Origin: DATKXO01 sp035528995
GTDB taxonomy: Bacteria; Planctomycetota; Phycisphaerae; UBA1845
Direction of reading: 5' to 3'
DNA length: 28,490 nt
Assembly: GCA_035528995.1 (NCBI GenBank)
Contig: DATKXO010000008.1
Span: forward strand, 1 to 28,490
Of this stretch, positions 1 to 7,798 are shown one piece after another (positions within the stretch are counted from its first letter, which is position 1; each line of letters begins with the position of its first letter). The position numbers were made by a program, and so were the translations under genes. The notes beneath the pieces were generated by a model, which had not been told where the DNA came from, ran no database searches, and saw nothing but the letters and a program-made list of their open reading frames with translations.

Positions 1-425
1 GAACGAAACACGGAGGTTAGCGTCACGCGGGCAGGGATGCCCGCACTTTCCAAAGGGTGCGCCGCCGGAGCAGAAGCGAACGGACTCGCCGGTCCGGCGG
101 TTTCGCGATCATAAGGATCGAGGGCATACCCGATGCATTCAGGACACCTACGCTTGGTGCGGCAGATGCAGTTGAGGCTCGACGGTTCGCTCCCCGACCG
201 CGATACAAACGGGCAGCTTGCAATCGCCATCGCGGAGTTGCAGGACCGCGTCCGTCGCCTGCGAAGCTTGGGCGCCGGATTCGAGTCGGTGCGTCTGTCG
301 GGGTGCGTCGCCGGTTTGCGGGCGGTATCGGTTCCTGATCGCGCGGGGGGTGTGGCGTCACCACGGATGGTTTGACGGCCCCCCTCTGCTTTTTTTCAAC
401 GCCGTCTCGATGGGTGTGCTCCGCC
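1..425. other. Region upstream of rsmH with no convincing gene
   Basis: The cluster usually begins with mraZ, but no MraZ-like sequence is visible here in any frame. Two short overlapping plus-strand ORFs (57-338 and 133-375) have arginine-rich translations without recognisable motifs and no good ribosome binding site, so I do not call them. A GGAGG at 12-16 has no start codon at a suitable distance. A hairpin lies at 27-44. A C-rich run followed by seven T residues (390-396) sits just before the rsmH start. It could be a weak terminator tail, but its stem is poor. The true promoter of the cluster may lie outside the window. Confidence 0.5.
27..44. repeat. Small perfect hairpin, REP-like
   Basis: GCGGGCA pairs perfectly with TGCCCGC around a GGGA loop (7-bp stem). 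There is no T run after it, so an intrinsic terminator is not supported. It may be one copy of a dispersed palindromic repeat, but no second copy is present in this window. Confidence 0.4.
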
Positions 426-1349
426 GTGGACGAGGGTCGCGGACACACGCCCGTGCTCACCCGAGAGCTGTCCAAGCTGCTCGCGGTCGCACCGGGCGAT
501 TTCGTCGTGGACGCGACGCTGGGATCGGCAGGGCACGCGGCTCTGCTGGCCGCGGCGCTGTCCGCTTCGGGCACACTGCTGGGCCTCGACGTTGACAGCC
601 GGTGCCTGGCCGCAGCCGAGCAACGGCTGGCCGACTCCACCGGGCGGATCATCCTTCAGCGACGCGACTTCTCCGAGCTAGCGCAGGCCTTGACCGAAGT
701 AGGCGCCGAGCGCGCCGATGTGATCCTGGCCGATCTCGGGGTCAGTTCCACGCAGCTCGACGATCCGATCAGGGGATTCTCCTTCGCCGCCGACGGGCCG
801 CTGGACATGCGAATGGACGACCGCCGCCACACCACCGCCGCCGACCTGGTCAACCGACTCCGCGAGCAGGAACTCGCCGACCTCATCTACCAGTACGGGC
901 AGGAACGCCACAGCCGGCGCATCGCCAAAGCCATCTGCAACGCCCGCCGGGTAGGACGCATCACCCGGACGGCCAGGCTGGCTGAGGTGGTGGCCGCCGC
1001 CGTCAAGGTGAACCCCAAATCAAGACGCAGCAAGATCCATCCCGCCACACGCACCTTCCAGGCTCTGCGAATCGTGGTCAATGAAGAGCTGGACGCCCTG
1101 GACGCGCTGCTGGAATGTGCCCCTAGGCACCTGAACCCCGGCGGACGCATCGGTGTGATCTCCTTCCACAGCCTCGAGGACGGGCGGGTCAAACGCGACT
1201 TCCGCCGCCGCAGGGACGACGGCATCTACAACCTGGCCACCAAGAAGCCCGTCGTCCCCGATCAGCAGGAACGACAAGCCAATCCCCGGTCGCGAAGTGC
1301 CAAGCTGCGTGTCGCCGTCCGAACGGAGAAAGCGATTGGGACCGAATAG
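426..1349 (+). CDS. rsmH: 16S rRNA (cytosine(1402)-N(4))-methyltransferase RsmH
   Basis: RsmH (MraW) methylates N4 of C1402 in the 16S rRNA decoding centre using S-adenosylmethionine, in the cytoplasm. With the GTG start at 426 the product is 307 aa, close to the family length, and the conserved HTPVL follows at residue 7. Visible motifs are the SAM loop DATLGSAGH (29-37), ILADLGVSSTQLD (about 100-112), DMRMD (127-131), SFHSLED (246-252) and a basic C-terminus with NPRSRSAKLR. In-frame TTG 372 and GTG 414 are alternative starts, and none has a strong Shine-Dalgarno sequence. The gene opens the dcw cluster, as usual for mraW, but without an adjacent mraZ. Confidence 0.96.
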   Translation: MDEGRGHTPVLTRELSKLLAVAPGDFVVDATLGSAGHAALLAAALSASGTLLGLDVDSRCLAAAEQRLADSTGRIILQRRDFSELAQALTEVGAERADVILADLGVSSTQLDDPIRGFSFAADGPLDMRMDDRRHTTAADLVNRLREQELADLIYQYGQERHSRRIAKAICNARRVGRITRTARLAEVVAAAVKVNPKSRRSKIHPATRTFQALRIVVNEELDALDALLECAPRHLNPGGRIGVISFHSLEDGRVKRDFRRRRDDGIYNLATKKPVVPDQQERQANPRSRSAKLRVAVRTEKAIGTE

Positions 1350-1413
1350 CCGATAGTCAACTACATAGCCGATTGGCAAGAACGGTGACGCCCGGTTGAG
1401 AAGGAGTTGGCCC

Positions 1414-2364
1414 ATGGCCCGGGAAACCAAGGTCGGGATGCTGGTGGGTTTGGGATTCATCATCTGCTTCGCCGTCATCCTCGAGAACAGAGGCAAGCAG
1501 GACCGAGTCGGGCCGCAGATGCCCCACGAGATCCTGGCCCAATCCACCCCGCAGGCGGAAGCGGTCATCCCCAGTGCGGCCGAGCAGCGGGCCAGGGACT
1601 ACGGCCACCGCAGGTCCTCCGCGTTCAACACCCAGCCCGACACGCCGGCCCCCCGCCCGGTACGGCGGCAGCCGACCGAACGAAGCACAACCACGCCCCA
1701 ACCGCAGCGACCCCGTCCGGGCAGCGAAACGGGCCGTGACTCACCGACACCCGCCCATGACCCCGCCAGCGCCCCCGCCCGCGAGGTCGCCGGCGCCCGG
1801 CAGCAGCAGAGCCCGGCCCGGCAGGTCGCGCAGACCACGCCGACCAGCGAGCCGCTCAGCCTGACCGCAACTCCTTCGCAGAACCAGCCGCCCCCCGCCC
1901 CCGGCCGGCAACACCGCATACAGAAGGGCGACACGCTGACCACGATTGCCGCCCGGTACTACGGATCGCGATCCAAGAACGTGATCGACGCCATCTACCA
2001 GGCCAACCGAACGGCCCTCTCCAGCCCGGATGCCTTGCGGCTGGATCAGGTGATCGTGCTCCCGGAAATCGCGGGCCTGGCAACGCCGAGCCCCGCCGCG
2101 CCTCCCGAGTCGGCCGTCAAACCGAATGCACCAACTGAGAAGCCTGCGGAACAGAACCCGCAGCCCCAGTACCGTTCCTACCAGGTCAGGAAGGGCGACC
2201 GCTACGTGACCATCGCCAAGGAACAGCTCGGCAGCGAAGGGCGATGGAAAGAGATCGCTGAACTCAACAAGGATATCTTTCCCGATCCCGCCAGGATTCA
2301 GCACGGAGTCCGCATCCGGCTGCCGGTGGTCGCCCGAGGTGACGCCGAGGGAAGCGATTCATGA
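1414..2364 (+). CDS. Single-pass membrane protein with two LysM domains
   Basis: The start is set by AAGGAG at 1401-1406, seven bases before ATG 1414, giving 316 aa. A transmembrane helix (about 6-23) is followed by a long Pro/Gln/Arg-rich linker (about 45-165). A LysM domain (about 167-218; HRIQKGDTLTTIAARYYG) and a second LysM-like domain (about 253-307; QVRKGDRYVTIAKEQLG) come next. The expected topology is cytoplasmic N-terminus with the LysM domains in the periplasm, where such domains bind the N-acetylglucosamine chains of peptidoglycan. No catalytic domain is present. Its place between rsmH and ftsL, and the ATGA overlap with ftsL, suggest a role in wall synthesis or division, for example anchoring the machinery to the sacculus. 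That role is inference. Confidence 0.88.
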   Translation: MARETKVGMLVGLGFIICFAVILENRGKQDRVGPQMPHEILAQSTPQAEAVIPSAAEQRARDYGHRRSSAFNTQPDTPAPRPVRRQPTERSTTTPQPQRPRPGSETGRDSPTPAHDPASAPAREVAGARQQQSPARQVAQTTPTSEPLSLTATPSQNQPPPAPGRQHRIQKGDTLTTIAARYYGSRSKNVIDAIYQANRTALSSPDALRLDQVIVLPEIAGLATPSPAAPPESAVKPNAPTEKPAEQNPQPQYRSYQVRKGDRYVTIAKEQLGSEGRWKEIAELNKDIFPDPARIQHGVRIRLPVVARGDAEGSDS

Positions 2365-2642
2365 CCGTCGGCCGCGGAGTCGCTCTGCTGCTGGCCTTCG
2401 TGACCCTCGCCGTATGTGTGGTCCACCTTCGGACCGAGGAAACCCGGCTGGCGGCCCGCATACAGGAGCTGCAGCGCGACAGGGCCGCCCTGCGACGCGA
2501 GGCCTGGGCCTTGCAGGTGGAAATCGCCCGGCTGGGGACGCCGGACCAGATCCGTGACCGGGTCGACCGTTGGCGGCTGGAAGTGCAGGCGCCCGTGGAG
2601 AGCAACGTCAAACTTGCCGACCGTGGCCAGCCCCCCGACTAG
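2361..2642 (+). CDS. ftsL: FtsL-like division protein
   Basis: This 93-aa bitopic protein has an N-terminal transmembrane helix (about 4-22) followed by a heptad-like Leu/Arg/Glu-rich coiled coil (about 27-60; RIQELQRDRAALRREAWALQ) and a short tail. FtsL proteins are poorly conserved, so the call rests on size, topology, coiled coil and position directly before ftsI. In known divisomes FtsL pairs with FtsB/DivIC and FtsQ and activates FtsW-FtsI. The ATG overlaps the stop of the LysM gene (ATGA), which implies translational coupling. The stop codon lies two bases before the inverted repeat of the element that follows. Confidence 0.75.
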   Translation: MTVGRGVALLLAFVTLAVCVVHLRTEETRLAARIQELQRDRAALRREAWALQVEIARLGTPDQIRDRVDRWRLEVQAPVESNVKLADRGQPPD

Positions 2643-2644
2643 TA

Positions 2645-2763
2645 TAGTGTCTCATGGCTGCTGTATCGTAACGAGCCGCGAACTTCAGTTCGCGCGGACG
2701 CCAGAGCGGCGATGACGCCCCGGATTCCCGCTGATCGAACGACGCGGCAATTCTGAGACACTA
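2645..2763. mobile_element. MITE-like element between ftsL and ftsI
   Basis: A 119-bp segment is bounded by perfect 10-bp inverted repeats, TAGTGTCTCA at 2645-2654 and TGAGACACTA at 2754-2763. If the outer TA is a target duplication, the termini are GTGTCTCA, which would fit a TA-inserting (IS630/Tc1-like) mobiliser. It has no coding capacity. It carries a palindrome at 2672-2699 that recurs twice at 18362-18430. Its right part also resembles 18492-18543. It fills most of the only long gap between rsmH and ftsI. The MITE interpretation is inference. Confidence 0.55.
2672..2699. repeat. Dispersed REP-like palindrome, copy 1
   Basis: The 28-bp sequence contains the hairpin CGCGAAC-TTCA-GTTCGCG (7-bp perfect stem). 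It is identical over 28 bp to copies at 18362-18389 and 18403-18430. Confidence 0.8.
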
Positions 2764-2872
2764 CATCAGGACGCTCCGGTGACGCCCGCCCGGGCGTACG
2801 TCGCCGCCCGCGGGCCAACGCTCCCGACGGCCTTGCCGGAGCGCGGCGCACCGACACAGGAGGTCCATAGCC

Positions 2873-4624
2873 GTGCTCGCCCCGGAAATCGAAATCGACC
2901 GCTATCGCCATCGGACGACCAAGGTGGTCGCCATCGTCGTCGGCCTGCTCCTGGCGGCGCTCGCCGGGCGACTGCTGCACATCAACACCGCCCTGTCGCC
3001 CAAGCTGACTGCGATGATGAAGTCGCAGCAGCAGAGCCGCTCGGTGCTCAAGGCCCGACGCGGAACGGTGTTTGACGTCCGGGGTCGGGTTCTGGCCGGC
3101 AGTCGGGAACTGCCCAGCGTATTTGTCGATCCGGCCCGGATCGAAGACGTGACCGAGACGGCCGCAACAGCCGCCGCCATCCTGCACCTGGACCCCGGTG
3201 AAGTCGAGGACCGCATTCGCCACAGCGCCGCCCCACGATTCTGCTGGCTCAAGCGCCGGGTGCCGCTGGCCGAAGCCGACGCCCTGCAACGCACCACCGT
3301 GCCCGGAATCGGCCTGATCGACGAATCCGTGCGGCATTATCCTCAAGAGACGTCGGCCGGGCAGGTGCTGGGCTTCGTGGGTGAGGACGGCCAAGGCCTG
3401 GAGGGCATCGAGCTGGCCCACGACGCCCATCTCCGCGGCACCGATGGACACGTCTGGACCGTACGCAACGTGCGCCGGCAATCCATTCGGGCAAGTGAAG
3501 ACCAGGATCGTCGTGCCGCCGACCCCATCGATGGCGGGCACGTCGTGCTCACCCTGGACAGCGTCATCCAGGGCTTCGTCGAGCAGCAGTTGGCCGATCG
3601 AGTACAGGAATTCCAGGCCGAAAGCGCCGTCGGCGTGGCCATGGACCCCCGAACCGGCGACGTGCTCGCCATGGCCTCTTACCCGCCCTTCGCCCCCGCC
3701 GAATACGACCGCTACACCCCCGCCATGCGGCGTAACCGAGTGCTCACCGACATGGTCGAGCCCGGCAGCACCTTCAAGCCCTTCGTGGCCAGCGGGGCCC
3801 TCACCCAGGGCGTGGTCTCACGGACCGAAAAGATCTTCTGCCACAACGGGCTCTACGTGATCGGCCGGCGCCGACTGCACGACGCCTCCCCCCACGGAGA
3901 CATGACCTTCGCCCAGATCGTCGCCAAGAGCAGCAACATTGGCATGGCCATCCTCGGCGACCGCATGGGCAACGAGGCCATGCACGACATCGTCCGCCGC
4001 TTCGGCTTCGGAGAGCCGACCGGCATCGACTTCCCCGGCGAATCGCCGGGCAGCGTGCTGCCCTTGTCCATGTGGACCAGCTACTCGACCTCATCCGTTC
4101 CCATGGGGCAAGAGATCGCGGTGACCCCACTACAGTTGATCGCGGCGTTCTGCGCCATCCTGAACGACGGCGTGTTGTTGCGGCCGCGTGTGGTGCGGGC
4201 CCTGTTGTCGCCGGAAGGAAAGGTGCTCCAGGAGTTCGCCGGTCCCGATCCCGTCCGGCGGGTCCTGCCGACCGAGACGGCCCGGTACTTCTCGCAGGAG
4301 GTGCTGGTGGCCGTCGTCAACGACGGCAGCGGGCGGCGGGCGGCCCTGCCCGCATACCAGGTCGTCGGCAAAACCGGGACCGCCCAGCTGCCCTACGAAG
4401 ACCGTCGAGGCTATGAACCCGATGCCTACGTGGCGTCGTTTGTGGGAGCCGCTCCGGCCGAGGACCCGCGCGTGGCCGTTCTGGTAATGATCAGGAAGCC
4501 GAACCGGAGCATGGGTTACTACGGCGGAGTCGTGTCGGCCCCGGTCGTCCGCGAGATCCTGGCCCAGACGCTGGCCTACCTGCAGGTTCCCCCCCGGACG
4601 GAAAGCGCGGCACCCGGAACATAG
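2873..4624 (+). CDS. ftsI: Division-specific peptidoglycan D,D-transpeptidase (class B PBP, FtsI/PBP3-like)
   Basis: FtsI cross-links stem peptides of septal peptidoglycan in the periplasm, in complex with FtsW. The GTG start at 2873 is fixed by AGGAGGT at 2858-2864. The 583-aa product has a transmembrane anchor (about 22-42), the class B RRGTVFD motif shortly after it, and a C-terminal transpeptidase domain. The catalytic triad of motifs is complete: STFK with Ser299 and Lys302, SSN at 353-355 and KTG at 500-502. No PASTA domain is seen. It could in principle be an elongation PBP2, but its place between ftsL and murE argues for FtsI. The 230-bp gap upstream, with its inserted element, may loosen coupling to ftsL. 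Confidence 0.95.
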   Translation: MLAPEIEIDRYRHRTTKVVAIVVGLLLAALAGRLLHINTALSPKLTAMMKSQQQSRSVLKARRGTVFDVRGRVLAGSRELPSVFVDPARIEDVTETAATAAAILHLDPGEVEDRIRHSAAPRFCWLKRRVPLAEADALQRTTVPGIGLIDESVRHYPQETSAGQVLGFVGEDGQGLEGIELAHDAHLRGTDGHVWTVRNVRRQSIRASEDQDRRAADPIDGGHVVLTLDSVIQGFVEQQLADRVQEFQAESAVGVAMDPRTGDVLAMASYPPFAPAEYDRYTPAMRRNRVLTDMVEPGSTFKPFVASGALTQGVVSRTEKIFCHNGLYVIGRRRLHDASPHGDMTFAQIVAKSSNIGMAILGDRMGNEAMHDIVRRFGFGEPTGIDFPGESPGSVLPLSMWTSYSTSSVPMGQEIAVTPLQLIAAFCAILNDGVLLRPRVVRALLSPEGKVLQEFAGPDPVRRVLPTETARYFSQEVLVAVVNDGSGRRAALPAYQVVGKTGTAQLPYEDRRGYEPDAYVASFVGAAPAEDPRVAVLVMIRKPNRSMGYYGGVVSAPVVREILAQTLAYLQVPPRTESAAPGT

Positions 4625-4732
4625 GCGCTGTGCCGTGAAAGCCCGGCAAGTCCCACACCGACCGAACACCGCCTGGACGGCATGCTCGACGCCCCAAACC
4701 GGTCCATTTTGTACACCGCCCGGGGAGAGAAT

Positions 4733-4742
4733 GTGCTAGAAT
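4733..4742 (+). promoter_or_regulatory. Possible extended -10 promoter element before murE
   Basis: TGTGC followed by TAGAAT (4737-4742) resembles an extended -10 element. The region 17 bases upstream has no good -35; a TTGTAC at 4709-4714 is 22 bases away, which is too far. Transcription would begin only a few bases before ATG 4756, so it would imply a nearly leaderless murE or a downstream start. This is a weak call. Confidence 0.2.
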
Positions 4743-4755
4743 CGGGCACAAGACC

Positions 4756-6309
4756 ATGTGTTCAAGGACGGACGGCACGACTTTGTCAGTCGCGGCTTCT
4801 GAATGGACTCTGGACCGGCTTCTGAAACAGGCCGGGCTCCCGTCTCCCCCTTCACCAATTGCATTGGACCTGCCGGTGACCTCCATCACCGACGACTCGC
4901 GCCACGTGCAGCCGGGTAGTCTGTTCGCCGCCGTCCGAGGCGGCGCCTGCGACGGTCACGAATTCATCGAATCCGCCGTCCGCGCCGGAGCAACCTGCGT
5001 CCTCACCGACAGACCGGCCACCCTGCCGCCCGGCATCGCCGAAATCCGGGTGCCGGATACACGTACCGCGCTCGCCCGCCTGGCCGCCGCCTATCACCGA
5101 CTTCGCCCCGGCCAGCGCATCGAGCCCATCCGCTTGATCGGCGTCACCGGAACCAACGGAAAGAGCACGGTCTGCGAAATCTTGAACTCCATCCTCGTAG
5201 CCGCCGGACAAAACACGGCCCTCCTGGGAACCATCCGCTACGCCCTGCCCGACCAGACGCTCTCCTCCACCCTGACCACCCCACCACCGACCGAGCTCTG
5301 CGCCCATCTCGCCCGGGCCGCCGACGCCGGCGCCCGATGGGCCGTCATGGAGGTTTCCAGCCACGCCCTCGACCAGCGAAGGTGCGACGGGCTCGACTTC
5401 GCAGCCGGCGTGTTCACCAACCTGTCCGGCGATCACCTCGACTACCACGGCGATCGCCACAGCTACCTGGCCGCTAAGAAGCGACTCTTCGATCAGCTCG
5501 ACGCCGGCAGCACCGCCGTGGTCAACGCGGATGACGGCGTGACGCCCGCGTTGCTGGCCGACTGCCGCGCCAACGTCGTCCGCTATGGTCTCGACAATCG
5601 CGGCGCCGACGTCACCGCCCGCATCGAGTCCCTGACCGCCGACGGAAGCGCCTACGACATCGACTGTCACGGGCACCTGTTGCCCATATCGTCGCGCCTC
5701 ATCGGACGACACAACGTGCTGAACGCCCTGGCCGCCGCGGCCGCCGCCCGCTCGCTGGGCCTGGACGACACCGCGATCCGCCAGGGCATCGAGAACCTGC
5801 CCGGAGTGCGAGGCCGCCTCGAGGAGGTCCGCGTCACCGGCCAGACCTTCGCCGTATTCGTAGACTACGCCCACACCGACGACGCCCTGCGCCACGTCCT
5901 GGCGGCACTCAAACCACTGACCGGCGGACGGCTGATCTGCGTGTTCGGCTGCGGCGGTGACCGCGACCGCTCCAAACGCCCACGAATGGCCGCCGCCGTC
6001 GCCGAGGCGGCGCACCTGGCCGTCGTTACCAGCGACAACCCGCGCACCGAAGACCCCGCCCGAATCTTCGCCGACATCCTGCCCGGCTTCGAACCCGCGA
6101 CGCGCTGTCGCGTCGAGGTCCAGCCCGATCGCCGCACAGCCATCGAGCTGGCCGTCGCCCAAGCGCAACCCGACGACATCGTGCTGATCGCCGGAAAGGG
6201 ACACGAGGACTATCAGATCATCGGCCGAACGCGGCGGCACTTCGACGACGTCGAAGAGGCCCGGTCGTGTCTGGCCGCCAGGTTCACGACAGGGGGGAAG
6301 CGTCTATGA
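4756..6309 (+). CDS. murE: UDP-N-acetylmuramoyl-L-alanyl-D-glutamate ligase MurE, probably meso-diaminopimelate-adding
   Basis: MurE adds the third residue of the stem peptide to UDP-MurNAc-L-Ala-D-Glu with ATP, in the cytoplasm. The 517-aa product has the Mur ligase order: N-terminal UDP-binding domain, central ATPase with P-loop TGTNGKST (131-138), and C-terminal domain. MEVSSHALDQ and FTNLSGDHLDYHGD are typical. SDNPRTED (426-433) carries the DNPR signature associated with meso-diaminopimelate specificity, and GKGHEDYQ (480-487) is also present. The start is uncertain: ATG 4756 has no clear ribosome binding site, and in-frame TTG 4783, 14 bases after AAGGA, is an alternative. The stop overlaps murF (ATGA). 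Confidence 0.96.
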   Translation: MCSRTDGTTLSVAASEWTLDRLLKQAGLPSPPSPIALDLPVTSITDDSRHVQPGSLFAAVRGGACDGHEFIESAVRAGATCVLTDRPATLPPGIAEIRVPDTRTALARLAAAYHRLRPGQRIEPIRLIGVTGTNGKSTVCEILNSILVAAGQNTALLGTIRYALPDQTLSSTLTTPPPTELCAHLARAADAGARWAVMEVSSHALDQRRCDGLDFAAGVFTNLSGDHLDYHGDRHSYLAAKKRLFDQLDAGSTAVVNADDGVTPALLADCRANVVRYGLDNRGADVTARIESLTADGSAYDIDCHGHLLPISSRLIGRHNVLNALAAAAAARSLGLDDTAIRQGIENLPGVRGRLEEVRVTGQTFAVFVDYAHTDDALRHVLAALKPLTGGRLICVFGCGGDRDRSKRPRMAAAVAEAAHLAVVTSDNPRTEDPARIFADILPGFEPATRCRVEVQPDRRTAIELAVAQAQPDDIVLIAGKGHEDYQIIGRTRRHFDDVEEARSCLAARFTTGGKRL

Positions 6310-7688
6310 TCGCCATGCACCTCGACGAGGTCGCAGCCGCAATGGGGGCCACCAGCAGCGCCGCCCCCGGCAATCCGCTGGTAACCGGCGTGAGCATCGA
6401 CTCCCGCACGGTCCAACCCGGTGAACTGTTCTTCGCCGTCCGCGGCGACCGTTTCGACGGGCACGACTACCTCGACCAGGCCGCCTCCGCCGGCGCCGTC
6501 GCCTGCGTCGTATCGCGCCGCGAAACCAACGCACCGATACCTTGCCTCGGCGTGGCCGACACCGTGGCGGCTCTGGGTCGCTTCGCCGCGTACCACCGCA
6601 CCCGCATCCCGGCTACCGTCATCGCCGTCACCGGCAGCAACGGAAAAACCACCACCAAGCGCATGATCGACCACGTCCTCGGGCAGCGCCTTCGCGGTCG
6701 CGCCGCCCCAAAAAGTTTCAACAACAACCTGGGCGTACCGCTCACCCTGCTGTCCGCCGACCGCGACGACCAGTACCTCGTCGTCGAAATCGGATCCAAT
6801 GCGCCGGGCGAGGTGGGTGCCCTGGCCGCCGTGGCATCCCCACAGATCGGTGTGGTCACCTCGGTCGGCTTCGCCCACCTCGAAGGCCTGGGCGGTGTCG
6901 CCGGCGTGGTCCGCGAGAAGCTTTCGCTGCTGCTGTATGTGGACCCCGCCGGACTGGGCGTAGTCAACGTCGATCGACCCGAGGTCCGCGCCCTGCTGCG
7001 CTACCCCACGCGCCCCGAGCTGGTCACCTTCGGTGTGTCGGATGCGGCCGACCTGTGTATAACCGAGGCCCGCGGTGGCCTGGACGGCCTGCAGTTTCGC
7101 ATCAACGGCGACGCCCAGCGGAGCCTGGCCGTTTGCGGGACACACAACGCCCTGAACGCCACCGCTGCGTTTGCCGTCGCCCGGCGAATGGGCCTGGACG
7201 ACGACGACATCGCCGCCGGCTTGGCCTCCTTCCAGCCGGCCGACATGCGCCTGAACGTCATGCGCCTGGGCCAGGTGACGGTGATCAATGACTGCTATAA
7301 CGCCAACCCCTCGAGCATGGCCGCGGCCATTGACGTGCTGACCGCCGCCCCCGCAGGGCGCCGCGTGCTCGCCCTCGGCGACATGCTCGAGCTGGGGGCG
7401 GAGACACGCCAGTGGCATGAGCGGATCGGCCGCCAGGCCGGCGAAGCGGGCGTCGATCTGCTCCTGGCCGTCGGACCGCACGCATCGGTTGTGATAACCG
7501 GTGCCCGCCAGGCCGGACCGGACATCCAGACGCTCGTCTACGACGACGCCGAGCAGGCGGGTGCGGCCGTTGGCGACTGGGCCAGACCCGGCGACGTCGT
7601 GCTGGTCAAAGGCTCCCGGGCCATGGCCATGGAACGCGTCGTCGAGGCCCTGCGTCAGTACACGCTGGCCGACGCTCCGGCCGCCTAG
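6306..7688 (+). CDS. murF: UDP-N-acetylmuramoyl-tripeptide--D-alanyl-D-alanine ligase
   Basis: MurF joins D-Ala-D-Ala, the product of Ddl encoded downstream, to the UDP-MurNAc tripeptide. I choose ATG 6306, which overlaps the murE stop and follows a G-rich ribosome binding site at 6291-6300; an in-frame extension to 6267 would lie inside murE. The 460-aa product has P-loop TGSNGKTTT (109-117), NNNLGVPLTLL, an EIGSNAPGE segment replacing the more common GANHxGEI type, NDCYNANPSSM and LGDMLELG. All are characteristic of MurF. Confidence 0.96.
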   Translation: MIAMHLDEVAAAMGATSSAAPGNPLVTGVSIDSRTVQPGELFFAVRGDRFDGHDYLDQAASAGAVACVVSRRETNAPIPCLGVADTVAALGRFAAYHRTRIPATVIAVTGSNGKTTTKRMIDHVLGQRLRGRAAPKSFNNNLGVPLTLLSADRDDQYLVVEIGSNAPGEVGALAAVASPQIGVVTSVGFAHLEGLGGVAGVVREKLSLLLYVDPAGLGVVNVDRPEVRALLRYPTRPELVTFGVSDAADLCITEARGGLDGLQFRINGDAQRSLAVCGTHNALNATAAFAVARRMGLDDDDIAAGLASFQPADMRLNVMRLGQVTVINDCYNANPSSMAAAIDVLTAAPAGRRVLALGDMLELGAETRQWHERIGRQAGEAGVDLLLAVGPHASVVITGARQAGPDIQTLVYDDAEQAGAAVGDWARPGDVVLVKGSRAMAMERVVEALRQYTLADAPAA

Positions 7689-7798
7689 AGCGCCGGACGC
7701 CTCTCGCCGGGGCTCGGATCGGCGTGCAGGGTCGCCCGCCCCGCGTGGAGGCGGGACCAACGGCATCGAACGCGGCGCGATAGCGCACGGTGATCGCA

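Noticed and set aside
57..375. Two short overlapping ORFs before rsmH as a possible mraZ
   Set aside because: Neither translation has MraZ features, a convincing start signal or plausible composition.
4852..6240. Minus-strand open frame of 462 codons
   Set aside because: It lies antisense to murE, is rich in Gly, Val, Asp and Gln as expected for a GC-rich shadow frame, and has no motif or ribosome binding site.
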